Positions 31,977 through 41,039 are shown, counted from the stretch's first letter. The stretch: 64,000 nt of DNA from Endozoicomonas gorgoniicola (GCF_025562715.2 NZ_JAPFCC010000001.1:5100001-5164000); one strand, 5' to 3'. The notes: generated by a model from the sequence alone, not told the origin. A program made the numbers and translations.

Positions 31977-32195
31977 TTACTGGAACACCACATAGTCCGC
32001 AAGGGTTTCCAGATCATCGAGTTTCAGCAACTCTTCGATAGGCGACTGTTGAAGGCTTTCTTTCAACGCTTTGTAGGCTTGGGTATCGACGACAATGTCA
32101 CCATTTTCATCCTGAAAGAAAATGGATTGATCCTTAACGCAGGCCAGCAACCTTTTCTTCTGGTTGTTGGAAAGAGGGATGTCTTTAATGCTCAT
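31977..32195 (-). CDS. small conserved-looking hypothetical protein
   Basis: 72 residues, soluble and acidic, predicted largely helical. Not recognised. It is the last ORF of the mutY-to-yggX run, 175 bp after yggX, so co-transcription is possible. Start ATG 32195. Real coding status is likely from composition but not proven. Confidence 0.5.
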   Translation of the reverse strand: MSIKDIPLSNNQKKRLLACVKDQSIFFQDENGDIVVDTQAYKALKESLQQSPIEELLKLDDLETLADYVVFQ

Positions 32196-32370
32196 TCAAT
32201 ATTCGACCCGTGATAACTCCAGAGAGCCATTATATGGGCAGGACGAGGTAGTAGCTACCGACAAAGCAGGTAGCTCTCTGTGTTTCCGTTGCCCACCGGG
32301 ATATCTGGAACTGATTCGAGGCTTGTGTCCTTACTTTGCACCGTTCTGGGAAGGTGCCTGTAGATCCATG

Positions 32371-32643
32371 TCAATTGTCTTCAGGAACAAACCCTTCAGC
32401 AGCATCCACCTCTTCACCGGCAAAATATTTGTCCATCTGTTCGGTCAGGTATTGACGGGCTTCTGGCTCCAGCAGATTCAGGTGTTTTTCGTTGATCAGG
32501 CGGGTTTGGTGAATCTGCCATTCTGTCCATGCCTGTTCGGAAACATTTTCGTAAACCCATTGTCCCTTGGGTCCTGGCAGAGGTGGAACAGCAAGACCTT
32601 CAGCTTCTTTTTTCAGCTTTACACATTGAACAGTACGACCCAT
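32371..32643 (-). CDS. yggX: probable Fe(2+)-trafficking protein YggX
   Basis: 90 residues, full family length, with the typical MGRTVQCVKLKKEAEGL start, conserved Cys7, and the WTEWQIHQTRLINEKHLNL segment. YggX helps protect iron-sulfur enzymes from oxidation and aids iron handling in the cytosol. In enterobacteria it follows mutY directly; here selO and the serpin-like gene stand between them on the same strand. Confidence 0.95.
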   Translation of the reverse strand: MGRTVQCVKLKKEAEGLAVPPLPGPKGQWVYENVSEQAWTEWQIHQTRLINEKHLNLLEPEARQYLTEQMDKYFAGEEVDAAEGFVPEDN

Positions 32644-32703
32644 GATGTTTCCTGAATAGGTTGGTTAAAGGTGGGCTCATCTTAACGCCAATTGGTGGAT
32701 AAG

Positions 32704-34164
32704 TCAGGATGAGCAGCTGATTTCCAGTTTTTTGCCCCAGTCGGGTGGAGCAGCGGCAAAGTGTTCATATTCCGGATGCTCTCCATAAGGGGATTCGAGG
32801 ACACTCAATAATTCTTCTATGGGCTTGTAGTTGCCCTGTTCCGCCTGCTCGATGGTTTGCTGCGCCAGGTAGTTTCTGAGAATAAATTTGGGGTTCACCT
32901 GCTTCATTACCTGACTGCGGGTGCGGTTATCCATCAGGTTACGTTTCAGACGTTCGGTGTAGGTGTTCAGCCAGCGCAGCAGGGGGGGCTGTTGTAAAGT
33001 CTGAAGGTAATCAGGAAGTGGGGCGTCAGGAGAAAAAGCACACAAAGCTCTGAAAAACAGGGTGTAATCACAGTGTTCGTCCTGCAGCAGTTGCAGAAGG
33101 CTTTTGATCAGCTCCGGGTCTTCGTCTTCAACCAGCGTTAAACCAAGTTTTCTGGTCATCAGTTCGGTGTAATGACCGGAGTAGAGCTGTGGGTATTGGT
33201 CGATAATGGTTTGCAGAGATTCGGTATCGGCAATGAGTGGCAACAAAGCCTGGGCCAGCCGGCCGCAGTTCCAGTAGCTGATATCCGGTTGCTGGCTGAA
33301 GGCGTAACGACCATAGTAGTCGGAATGGTTGCAGATATAGTTCCAGTCAAAATCGTCCTGAAAACCAAACGGGCCATAGTCAAAGGTTTCACCCAGAATG
33401 CTCATGTTATCGGTGTTCATGACGCCGTGGGCAAACCCGGCTGCCTGCCAGTGGGCAACCATCAGGGCGGTTTTCGAAATGACTTCCTGAAACAACAGAA
33501 GGTATTTGTCGCTGTCATTAACCAGCTGCGGGAAGTATTGCCCGATGGTGTAATCGGCAAGTGCCTTCAGCAGATCGTGCTGTCTGGTGTAATAAAAATA
33601 TTCAAAGTGTCCAAAGCGGATATGGGTTCTGGCTAACCGCAAAAGGGTTGAACCTTTTTCTTCTGTTTCCCGGTAAACAGGGGTATCGCTGGTGGTCACG
33701 CATAAGGCTCTGGTGGTGGGTATGCCCAGGTGGTGCATGGCTTCAGAGCATAAAAACTCACGGATGCAGGAACGCAGTACCGCCCTGCCATCGCCAAAGC
33801 GTGAGTAAGGTGTGGTGCCGGAACCTTTCAGATACAGGTCCCATTTTCCCTGATGGGTTGTCTGAACCTCTCCAAGCAGCAAGCCTCTGCCGTCACCCAG
33901 TTGTGGGTTGTAGGCACCGAACTGATGACCGGAATAAACCATTGCCAGGGGCGCAAATGACGGACAGGTGTCGTTGCCGGAGGTGATTTCACACAGCTGA
34001 TTAAGGCTGGTACAGCTTGTGTCAAGTTCTATCAGGTCAGCTGCTGGCTGGCTGATACAGACCAGCCGGGGGTTTGTTAAGGGGTTAGCACTCTGTCGTG
34101 TATAAAACGCTTCAGGCAGTTGCGAAAAACTGTTTCTGAATTTTAGCTGGTTCAGATTTGTCAT
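32704..34164 (-). CDS. selO: protein adenylyltransferase SelO (YdiU)
   Basis: 486 residues, the normal YdiU/SelO length. A pseudokinase-fold enzyme that transfers AMP to protein Ser, Thr or Tyr, linked to redox control. Characteristic stretches: MVYSGHQFGAYNPQLGDGRG, DLYLKGSGTTPYSRFGDGRA (nucleotide loop), HGVMNTDNMSILGETFDYGPFGF (metal-binding Asn/Asp) and KFILRNYLAQQTIEQAEQG. Lies 11 bp after the serpin-like gene and 60 bp before yggX. Confidence 0.95.
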   Translation of the reverse strand: MTNLNQLKFRNSFSQLPEAFYTRQSANPLTNPRLVCISQPAADLIELDTSCTSLNQLCEITSGNDTCPSFAPLAMVYSGHQFGAYNPQLGDGRGLLLGEVQTTHQGKWDLYLKGSGTTPYSRFGDGRAVLRSCIREFLCSEAMHHLGIPTTRALCVTTSDTPVYRETEEKGSTLLRLARTHIRFGHFEYFYYTRQHDLLKALADYTIGQYFPQLVNDSDKYLLLFQEVISKTALMVAHWQAAGFAHGVMNTDNMSILGETFDYGPFGFQDDFDWNYICNHSDYYGRYAFSQQPDISYWNCGRLAQALLPLIADTESLQTIIDQYPQLYSGHYTELMTRKLGLTLVEDEDPELIKSLLQLLQDEHCDYTLFFRALCAFSPDAPLPDYLQTLQQPPLLRWLNTYTERLKRNLMDNRTRSQVMKQVNPKFILRNYLAQQTIEQAEQGNYKPIEELLSVLESPYGEHPEYEHFAAAPPDWGKKLEISCSS

Positions 34165-34175
34165 AGTGGCTGTCT

Positions 34176-35543
34176 TTACTGCTGAAGTACCTCCATTACA
34201 GATGAATCGGTTATCTCGGCGAACGCATGAACCATTCCTTTTGTATCAATGATCAATAAAACAAACCCTCTGTTAAAGCGTATTTTTTGTTCTCTTGAGT
34301 AGGACGGTTGTCTGGTTTGGGCAGAGGCAAGAGAAGCTTCTTCCTGGACTCGCAGCACAATGCTCTGTGATACAGCAACCGGCCCAGCGGTTGCTTCCCC
34401 GGCTGTGGAAGTTGCCTGACCGCTGTTGAAAAGCTCTCCGGGGAAGCTCTCTGTCAAGGGAAGAATGCCGCTGGAGCTTACCTGAAACGAAGGCATGGCT
34501 ACAGTCATTCTGGTCTCTTCCAGCGAATCCAGCAAGTTTCTCACTATTTCTGCATTCAGTGCACTCACACCTGTTCTGTAGGGAGGCAGAATGGCTACTA
34601 CTCTGAGCTCTGATCCTTGATTGTGAGGAAAGGCCACCATTTGCCATGAGCGCTCAGGAACACTTGTATTGTTAGGGTTTTCTGCCTGACGACTGTATTG
34701 TACCGGTACGCCTCTGCCCTCCATAAATCTCACGTTTTCAGTATCGCCGAAAGTGCTTCTTGAGATATGTATATTTGGGAATGCCCATTGAGCATCAAAC
34801 GTAATAACACTATGCAAACCGGGCGTAGCTGTATGCAGAATGTCGTCATCAGAAATGACAGGGGAGGCTGTATTCGGAAAACTTTCCCTGAGAAAATTTG
34901 GTATCTGTTCTGGTACTTCTGAGTCAGGTTCGGTATTCAGATGATCCGCATCGCGATGACTAACAGTGAATCCCGCACTTTCTCTTGTCATATCAGCAAT
35001 ATTGCTACGGTTTGGAAGCTCTAAACTAGAGTATTCTTCTATTGTTTCTTGATCCATGCCCCCCAATAACTCCAAACCATTAAGAGCTACTATAGGGGAA
35101 AATATCTGGTTACCTGCCCAAGGGGCTGTATTTGAGAGCTGGCCTCTGATGGGGAAAGTAAAGGTCAGGATATCTGTTTCTGCTGGTGCCATTGCCTGTG
35201 TTTCCACGGCTGTCTCACTGGTTATTGCCTGCCTTTCTGTCTCTGTTGTAACTGATTCGGCTGAGGTATAAGAAAGGAAGTATAACGCACCGTTTCCACA
35301 GATTGGGCAGTAGAAGGTCTCTTGCCCTTGCAGTTCAACACTCTGTTCTCTGGAAATAAAATTAGTTAGATCGCACGTGGCGCATCGGAGAATGGTATTG
35401 AAGCCAGGTTCAATCAAGCTAATGGTATCAATGGAATAAACATTCGCTTGAAAAAAAAGTAACCCCAATAAAAAAGTTGTGACTTTAACCGGGAAAGTTC
35501 CGGAAAATAATACCTGAAAGACTGTCTTATTCTTCGGTTTCAT
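34176..35543 (-). CDS. serpin-like exported protein with N-terminal four-Cys ribbon
   Basis: 455 residues. A long basic n-region precedes a hydrophobic export signal (about 21-37). Next is a CxxC...CxxC pair (Cys54/57 and Cys79/82), a probable zinc ribbon. Then comes a serpin pattern: NQIFSPIVALNGLELLGGMDQETIEE (helix B region, FSP at 148-150), a shortened middle, VITFDAQWAFPN, SWQMVAFPHNQGSELRVVAILPP, VAMPSFQVSSSG, VSQSIVLRVQEEASLASAQT (breach and hinge) and FNRGFVLLIIDTKG. The hinge (401-410) keeps small residues, so inhibition is possible. If Glu401 is P17, P1 is Arg417, suggesting a trypsin-like target. About 60-70 residues shorter than usual serpins between helix D and sheet A. Confidence 0.78.
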   Translation of the reverse strand: MKPKNKTVFQVLFSGTFPVKVTTFLLGLLFFQANVYSIDTISLIEPGFNTILRCATCDLTNFISREQSVELQGQETFYCPICGNGALYFLSYTSAESVTTETERQAITSETAVETQAMAPAETDILTFTFPIRGQLSNTAPWAGNQIFSPIVALNGLELLGGMDQETIEEYSSLELPNRSNIADMTRESAGFTVSHRDADHLNTEPDSEVPEQIPNFLRESFPNTASPVISDDDILHTATPGLHSVITFDAQWAFPNIHISRSTFGDTENVRFMEGRGVPVQYSRQAENPNNTSVPERSWQMVAFPHNQGSELRVVAILPPYRTGVSALNAEIVRNLLDSLEETRMTVAMPSFQVSSSGILPLTESFPGELFNSGQATSTAGEATAGPVAVSQSIVLRVQEEASLASAQTRQPSYSREQKIRFNRGFVLLIIDTKGMVHAFAEITDSSVMEVLQQ

Positions 35544-35630
35544 GGCGTTACCCAGGTTAAGGCCAGAAAAGCCGGTTATACCAATATCGATAGTGGTTGC
35601 CGCTCCTCCTGACGCTATTGTCCAGAAAAT

Positions 35631-36716
35631 TCAGAGGTTCTGTTTTATTTTTTTCAGGAGTTTGCTAACCGGTGCTGCCAGCCCCAGCTGAGAAGGGGTA
35701 TCGGGCTGAAACCAGTGCCAGTGGTCGCCTTCCTGAACCTGACAGGAGTGAAGTTTAGTCGTGTCGGCAAAGGTTTTTACCGGTGTAATGTCCAGATGGT
35801 AGTGACTGAAAGTATGGCGGAAACTGTCCCACTCTTCGAACTCGATGATGTTGATGCCAGTCAGTTGCAGAGTTTTTTCTGACAGGCTGTCTTCTGATAA
35901 ATCATCATTGACCTGGATTTCCGGAAATCCCCACAACCCTCCCCATATCCCCGTGGGTGGACGCTTTTCCAGTAAAACCTCACCATTCTGATTGATGATC
36001 ATCAGCATTTTTACCGACCGTTCCGGCTTGTCTTTTTTGGGCTTTGAACCGGGAAACCGTGTTTCTTCACCGAGCTGGTGGGCGATGCAGGAGTCCTTCA
36101 GAGGGCAGATCAGGCACGAAGGCTTGCTGCGGGTGCAGACCATTGCGCCAAGGTCCATCATTGCCTGTGTGTAATCAGCCCCCCGTTTTTGGGGCGTGTA
36201 CTCCTCTGCAATTGTCCACAGTTGTCTGGCAACGGCTGATTGTCCGGGCCAGCCTTCTATCGCCCGGTATCTTGCCAGTACACGTTTTACATTGCCGTCA
36301 AGAATCGGTGCCCGAATGTTCATACTGATAGAGGCTATGGCACCTGCTGTTGAACGACCAATGCCCGGTAGTTGTTCCAGTGCCTCTACCGACTGCGGAA
36401 ATTCTCCGGCATGATTTTCCATAACCATTCTGGCGGCTTTGTGCAGGTTTCTTGCCCTGCTGTAATAGCCTAGTCCGCTCCAGTGGTGTAATACATCGTC
36501 TTCCGCCGCGTTAGCCAGATCGGCAACATCTGGAAAGCTGGCCATAAATTTTTCGAAGTAGGGGATAACGGTGGTCACCTGGGTTTGTTGTAGCATGATT
36601 TCACTGATCCAGACGCGATAGGGCGTAATATCCTGCTGCCACGGAAGATGTTTACGTCCGTGATGGTCAAACCATTTCAGAACCTGTTGGCTGAATGTTT
36701 TATCGTTGTGAGTCAT
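35631..36716 (-). CDS. mutY: adenine DNA glycosylase MutY
   Basis: 361 residues. Removes A mispaired with 8-oxoguanine. Visible: SEIMLQQTQVTTVIPYF with the catalytic Glu, helix-hairpin-helix LPGIGRSTAGAIAS, catalytic Asp in LDGNVKRVLARY, the four-Cys iron-sulfur loop C-x6-C-x2-C-x5-C, and a C-terminal NUDIX-like domain ending in the WFQPD segment. First gene of the run mutY, serpin-like, selO, yggX; the 87-bp gap after it may hold a separate promoter. Confidence 0.97.
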   Translation of the reverse strand: MTHNDKTFSQQVLKWFDHHGRKHLPWQQDITPYRVWISEIMLQQTQVTTVIPYFEKFMASFPDVADLANAAEDDVLHHWSGLGYYSRARNLHKAARMVMENHAGEFPQSVEALEQLPGIGRSTAGAIASISMNIRAPILDGNVKRVLARYRAIEGWPGQSAVARQLWTIAEEYTPQKRGADYTQAMMDLGAMVCTRSKPSCLICPLKDSCIAHQLGEETRFPGSKPKKDKPERSVKMLMIINQNGEVLLEKRPPTGIWGGLWGFPEIQVNDDLSEDSLSEKTLQLTGINIIEFEEWDSFRHTFSHYHLDITPVKTFADTTKLHSCQVQEGDHWHWFQPDTPSQLGLAAPVSKLLKKIKQNL

Positions 36717-37077
36717 TTTGGTTGAGTATTGGAATTGTCAGGAGCATTATGGCGTTAGAGGAGTGTAGCTGCCAATGCTAAACGGATTGGCAGCTGCGCT
36801 ATAAGGCACGGCAAAATGCTATTGCCACTAATAATAACTAAATGTATGCTCTCCGCCGCATACTTATAATCTGGAAATTTTTATGGAAACCGATAAACCC
36901 CCGAGTAGAAAGGTAAGTCGTGATGTAACGCTCTGACGGTTTTCTGTGTCTGTTCGCCGAAACCGTCCGGGTTTCGGTTCTGCTGGTTTAATCCCCTCCG
37001 AAATATCACTTCTTACACACTCTGATAACAAGTAGTTAAAAAACAATCGACGTATATATTGCGCCTGGAGGATTACC
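36717..37077. other. divergent mutY / mgtE-like intergenic region
   Basis: 361 bp with no credible ORF. Two hairpins stand out: GCTGCCAAT ... ATTGGCAGC at about 36768-36795 and CCGAAAC / GTTTCGG at about 36958-36978. A TATATT-like -10 and the GGAGG ribosome site lie just before the mgtE-like start. A structured 5' leader sensing metal is possible, but no known Mg or Mn riboswitch consensus could be matched. Confidence 0.4.
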
Positions 37078-37932
37078 ATGGCGGTTGCTGATATGGCTGT
37101 TACAGACCTGCATCTTGTAAGTGTAAGTGAAAGTGAGTTTGACACTGCTCAGGCTATTGCCTTTATGCGATATCTCAGTCTTAAAGAGAAGGCTGAGTTT
37201 ATTATTGGTTTAACCCTGAGTCAGGCGAATGATGTGTTGTCAGGGTGCCCATTGCGTGAAGTTCAGGACATTCTGGAACTGCTGGAAGATTCGGAATACG
37301 AAGTTCGTGCCCGGCAGATCAGTATGGGCCTGGGCTTGATCAGCAGTGAAGTTGAACCTGTTGGTGAATACCTTGATAACAGTGTGATGTCTCACGTTCG
37401 TGAGCGCATTGGCTGGATTATTGGTCTGGCGTTGATGGGTATTGTTTCCGGACTGATTATTTCACGTTACGAAGATGCCCTGAGTTCAATGGTGTTGCTG
37501 GCAGTTTATATGCCGGTGGTTGCGGCAGCAGGCGGTAACACCGGTTCTCAGGCAGCAACGCTGGTGGTACGCGCGCTGGCAACCGGCGATATCGGTATGA
37601 ATGACTGGGTCAGAGTGGTCTGGAAAGAGTTTCGGGTTGCCTGCTTTATTTCCATGGTGCTGGCACTGGTGATTGGGGCTCGGGTTGTCATGTTCAGTGG
37701 TAGCAGTATCTTGCCGGAAGGTATTTCTTTGCAGATGGTGGCGTTTGCCATTGGTCTGGCGATTTCCATGCAGGTGATTATGTCCACCACCCTGGGTGGT
37801 GTTCTACCTCTGATTGCCAGGGCTTTCCGTCTTGATCCGGCGGTTCTGGTCAGCCCGGTTCTGGCCTCGGTGGTTGATATTACCGGTATGCTGATCTACT
37901 TCTTTACGGTGACACAGTTGCTGGGGATTTAA
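37078..37932 (+). CDS. MgtE-type divalent cation transporter lacking CBS domains
   Basis: 284 residues. The C-terminal half is the five-helix SLC41/MgtE channel with the signature PVVAAAGGNTGSQAATLVVRA and the later AFRLDPAVLVSPVLAS. The N-terminal 110 residues resemble only part of the MgtE N domain, and the two CBS domains that gate classical MgtE are missing (usual length about 450). Probable inner-membrane Mg2+ or Co2+ transporter with altered gating. Start ATG 37078 behind GGAGG. The last 29 bp overlap the convergent znuB gene. Confidence 0.88.
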   Translation: MAVADMAVTDLHLVSVSESEFDTAQAIAFMRYLSLKEKAEFIIGLTLSQANDVLSGCPLREVQDILELLEDSEYEVRARQISMGLGLISSEVEPVGEYLDNSVMSHVRERIGWIIGLALMGIVSGLIISRYEDALSSMVLLAVYMPVVAAAGGNTGSQAATLVVRALATGDIGMNDWVRVVWKEFRVACFISMVLALVIGARVVMFSGSSILPEGISLQMVAFAIGLAISMQVIMSTTLGGVLPLIARAFRLDPAVLVSPVLASVVDITGMLIYFFTVTQLLGI

Positions 37933-38704
37933 CCATCACCCGGAATAATGCACACGCCACCGCCATCATCACCACGATGGACGCTCCTCCCGGATAGTCG
38001 AACAGGCTGGACAACATCAGGCCTGTTCCTATCCCGATAATGCCCAGGCTATAGCCTGTTATCCAAGACTTGATTCCCACCCTTCCCGAGATCGCCAGCG
38101 CCGGCATGATCAGGGTAGTGAATACCAGATAAACTCCAGACAGTTTCACCGACATTGTGATCATGATGGCAAAAACTGGATAGAACAGTCTGCCGGTCAG
38201 TAATTGAGGCATCAGAAACAAACCCGCCAACAACGTTATTGTTGCCAGTGTGGGGATTTGCAGGTCTGACCACTGTATCCAGAGCAGTCTGCCCCCCAGG
38301 GTGTCGGAGATATGCTCGGCTCCATGCGGGTCGCTGGCAAGGACAAGCAGTATGCACGCCGCTGCCAGAATATAAATACAGCCGATGATCGCTTCCAGCT
38401 CAATGGCAGCACGACGGGACAGTTTTGATATAAGACAGGCGCCAGCTATTGAGAAAACAAACGGCATAACCGTTTCCAGCCCATTCTTAAAGGTTTCCTG
38501 TAAATGGCTGTGGGAACTCTCCAGTGCTTTATTCATGATGTGAGCAATGACAGCACCCATGGCGGCAATTTGGGCCACAGCCAGATCCATAAAGACAATA
38601 CCTCTGCTCAGCACCTGTCGTCCAAGAATCAGATGGCTGATCAGTATCAGAACACCACCACAGAATGATGGCAGCAGTATGGTCACAAGACTGATATCAA
38701 CCAT
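37904..38704 (-). CDS. znuB: zinc/manganese ABC transporter permease ZnuB
   Basis: 266 residues, about eight membrane helices, ABC-3 family. The start LPSFCGGVLILISHLILGRQVLSRGIVFMDLAVAQIAAMGA is typical. It forms the membrane channel of the zinc importer. Overlaps znuA by 8 bp (coupled). The ATPase gene znuC is not in this cluster, which is unusual because znuCB normally stay together. Confidence 0.9.
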   Translation of the reverse strand: MVDISLVTILLPSFCGGVLILISHLILGRQVLSRGIVFMDLAVAQIAAMGAVIAHIMNKALESSHSHLQETFKNGLETVMPFVFSIAGACLISKLSRRAAIELEAIIGCIYILAAACILLVLASDPHGAEHISDTLGGRLLWIQWSDLQIPTLATITLLAGLFLMPQLLTGRLFYPVFAIMITMSVKLSGVYLVFTTLIMPALAISGRVGIKSWITGYSLGIIGIGTGLMLSSLFDYPGGASIVVMMAVACALFRVMVKSPATVSP

Positions 38705-39671
38705 TGCTTTTAGTGGCCTTCAGTAGTTTACCAATCAGGTCATCATAGAGGCTTGTCAGAGCCTGGCTCTTGTTATTGTCATTGACCGACATGGGCAGCT
38801 TAATGGCAGGCACGCCGATCTGTTTACTCAGCCATTCTGCTCCGCTTTTATCCTGATACGAGGCATAAACGACAGCATCCACTCGTGTGTTTTTAGCCAG
38901 TTTCAGGAGTCTGGACAGATGTTTGCCGGAAGGTGGCAGCCCTGGTTTGGGCTCAAGGTCGCCAACCATTGATATGCCTAGCCACTGGAACAGGTACTCG
39001 AAGCTGGTGTGGTAAGCCACTACCTGCATACCCTTCAGGGGTTTGGCTTCCTGTTCCCACTTCCGGATGTTTTTCTGCCACTGTTCATCAAACTGTTTAA
39101 TGTTCTCTCTGTAAGACTCCCCGTGATTGGGATCAATCTTTGCCATTCGTTCTGCCAGAGCATTGGCAACAGTCATTAAGCGATAAGGGTCAAGATGAAA
39201 ATGAGGGTTTCCTTCCGGGTGAACATCGCCCATGGTGGGGTTAACGTTTTCGAGCTTACCAATAGTGTCTATCTGCTCGGCAGCATAGAACATACCGTCT
39301 TTGCCGTTTTGAATCCTGGCATTGGCTGATTTCATTTGCAGCAGAGGAAGCCAGCCTGCTTCGAGATCGGCTCCGGAGCAGATCGCCAGATCGGCATTGC
39401 GCATTTTTGCAATCAGCCCTGGTCTTGCCTCTATGTGATGAGGGTCCTGCAGGGCAGAGGTGGCACTGTAAATTTTACTGTGGGGTGCAATTTGTTCTGC
39501 CAGGGCTTTCCATTCGGGTTCACAGGTCAGGATATTTAACGCTGTGGCTTCAGGAATGAAAAACAGAGCAGGTGTTATCCCCAGAGCAATCCCCAGAGCA
39601 AAAAGCAGCCCGCTAATGCCCTCATTGTTAATAAGAGGGTTAATAAGAGGGTTAAAACTGGTGCGCATCAT
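38697..39671 (-). CDS. znuA: zinc ABC transporter substrate-binding protein ZnuA
   Basis: 324 residues, SBP family A-I. Export signal near 20-44. Candidate metal ligands: His in DPHHIEARPG, His in GNPHFHLDP and His in VVAYHTSFEYL, plus an acidic residue late in the chain (ASYQDKSGAEW region). Captures Zn2+ in the periplasm for ZnuB. The signal peptide contains a 12-bp tandem duplication (39628-39651) that repeats NPLI. Overlaps the outer-membrane gene by 20 bp, so the three genes form one operon. Start ATG 39671 follows AGGGG. Confidence 0.88.
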   Translation of the reverse strand: MMRTSFNPLINPLINNEGISGLLFALGIALGITPALFFIPEATALNILTCEPEWKALAEQIAPHSKIYSATSALQDPHHIEARPGLIAKMRNADLAICSGADLEAGWLPLLQMKSANARIQNGKDGMFYAAEQIDTIGKLENVNPTMGDVHPEGNPHFHLDPYRLMTVANALAERMAKIDPNHGESYRENIKQFDEQWQKNIRKWEQEAKPLKGMQVVAYHTSFEYLFQWLGISMVGDLEPKPGLPPSGKHLSRLLKLAKNTRVDAVVYASYQDKSGAEWLSKQIGVPAIKLPMSVNDNNKSQALTSLYDDLIGKLLKATKSNG

Positions 39672-40938
39672 GAGCCCCTAAAGACATTACATATTGCAGA
39701 GTGATGATGTTGTCGTTGATGTGTTCCAGACCTTTGCCTTTCTGGTGTGTCCATTGCAGACGTATGGTGGAGAAATGGCTGTGACTCCATGACAGCATCA
39801 ACTCGGTTTCCTGCAGTGAATTCTTGTGATGGTGGTCGTTTTCAAGCTTTAAGCCGTTAAATTCTCCATAACGAATACCTGTCGCCCATTGTGGAGCAAA
39901 CTGATAGACACTGCTCAGATACCAGCCGTCGTGTTTATCGTCAGAGCTTTTAATGGTTTTGTTGTCGGTAATGTTCCTTGCCTGAAGGTATTCGGCAGAC
40001 AGGCTCAGATGACGGTATTTGTAGTTTCCTTCCGGAGCCCATTTCCAGACAGCCTCTACGCCATAAAGGTCTTTGCCTGTATAGGAGGCTTTGTGACAGT
40101 GGTGGTGATCATGGTGGTGGTTGCTGTGATGACTGTGGTTTCCGTCAGAGTGCTGGAGATTTGCATCATGCTGCTTGTGATGATGCTCTTTCTCATGGTG
40201 TTCATGATGATCGTGGTGATGATGTTCTTCTTCATCATGGTGCTTTTGATGAAGATTGTGGGCATGATGTTCTACCGGGTGGCTTCGGGGACTGGTACCA
40301 TTTTCATTACGCAGGTAGTTGAAACCAATCTGCCAGCTGTGTTCATGGTTGAAGTCACCACCGATCTTCGTAAAAAAGTTGTATACCCCGACCGAATTGG
40401 GGTCTTTGATGTTATTTGCCCTCAGTTTTTTGCCGCTGAAAGCTTCAGCCCCGATATTCCAGTAAATGTCTGTAGGCATCAGGTAACTGACTCGTACGCC
40501 ATCATCAAAATAATGGGAACCTAACAGAGCCCGATAAACCGCCGGACGCTCTGTGAACGAATCGGTATGGGTATGCTGACTGTTAAGATAACCAAAGTCG
40601 GATAGAAAACGACCCGCCCTGACGGAAAGCCCTCCTGGCAATGCCAGAGTCTGGATAAAGGCTTCTTCCGTTTCTACGTCTGTTTTGCTGTCGTGGGAAT
40701 GAAGGACAGCTGTCAATTTTCCAAAGAAAAGGTCGTCGACTGGGGAGCTGATACTCAGCTCAACGTGGCCCAGGCCAAAGCCTTTGTCCGTTTCGCTGAG
40801 GGCGCTTTTTTCAGACTTGTAGTGACCATCCAGTATCAAACTGTAGTTTGGGTTGAAGTCGATGGCGTGAGAAGTTGAAAGATAGCCAAGAAAGGCGGCT
40901 AAAGAGAGGGCTGTTTTGGTGATGCACCGATTATTCAC
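39652..40938 (-). CDS. outer-membrane beta-barrel with His-rich zinc-binding loop
   Basis: 428 residues, signal peptide cleaved near SHA-I (25). Alternating strands form a porin-like barrel. Residues 220-282 are an insert with about 30 histidines in 63 positions plus Asp/Glu and one Cys, evidently a metal-capturing loop. First gene of the operon with znuA and znuB and preceded by a Zur-type box, so it probably aids zinc entry through the outer membrane. It lacks a plug or TonB box, so it is not a ZnuD-type receptor. Confidence 0.82.
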   Translation of the reverse strand: MNNRCITKTALSLAAFLGYLSTSHAIDFNPNYSLILDGHYKSEKSALSETDKGFGLGHVELSISSPVDDLFFGKLTAVLHSHDSKTDVETEEAFIQTLALPGGLSVRAGRFLSDFGYLNSQHTHTDSFTERPAVYRALLGSHYFDDGVRVSYLMPTDIYWNIGAEAFSGKKLRANNIKDPNSVGVYNFFTKIGGDFNHEHSWQIGFNYLRNENGTSPRSHPVEHHAHNLHQKHHDEEEHHHHDHHEHHEKEHHHKQHDANLQHSDGNHSHHSNHHHDHHHCHKASYTGKDLYGVEAVWKWAPEGNYKYRHLSLSAEYLQARNITDNKTIKSSDDKHDGWYLSSVYQFAPQWATGIRYGEFNGLKLENDHHHKNSLQETELMLSWSHSHFSTIRLQWTHQKGKGLEHINDNIITLQYVMSLGAHDAHQF

Positions 40939-40961
40939 TGCGGTTTGCTCTATGTGAAGTT

Positions 40962-41039
40962 GTTGTTGGAGCGCAAAGGCTTATGCAGTGTTTTGTTATA
41001 GTATAACGTTTCAGAAATGCCAGAAATTGATTAAATATT
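40962..41039. repeat. duplicated promoter segment, copy 1
   Basis: 78 bp that recur without gaps at 41821-41898 with roughly seven to nine differences. This copy lies between the zinc operon and the first ART-like gene and contains the intact Zur-like box. The duplication includes bases on both sides of the box. Confidence 0.9.
40995..41007. promoter_or_regulatory. zur box: Zur-type operator
   Basis: Perfect palindrome GTTATAGTATAAC, the core of the gammaproteobacterial Zur box. It lies 57 bp before the His-rich outer-membrane gene and 90 bp before the first ART-like gene on the other strand, so zinc-loaded Zur could repress both directions. Confidence 0.75.

Noticed and set aside
32164..32655. 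163-codon frame antisense to yggX
   Set aside because: It runs across yggX and the following gap; yggX is unmistakable on the other strand.
36864..37145. 93-codon minus-strand frame upstream of mgtE
   Set aside because: Overlaps the mgtE-like start and has no coding features.
39889..40524. 211-codon Val/Met-rich frame antisense to the His-rich barrel
   Set aside because: Hydrophobic only because it mirrors His codons (CAT/CAC read as ATG/GTG); the barrel gene is real.
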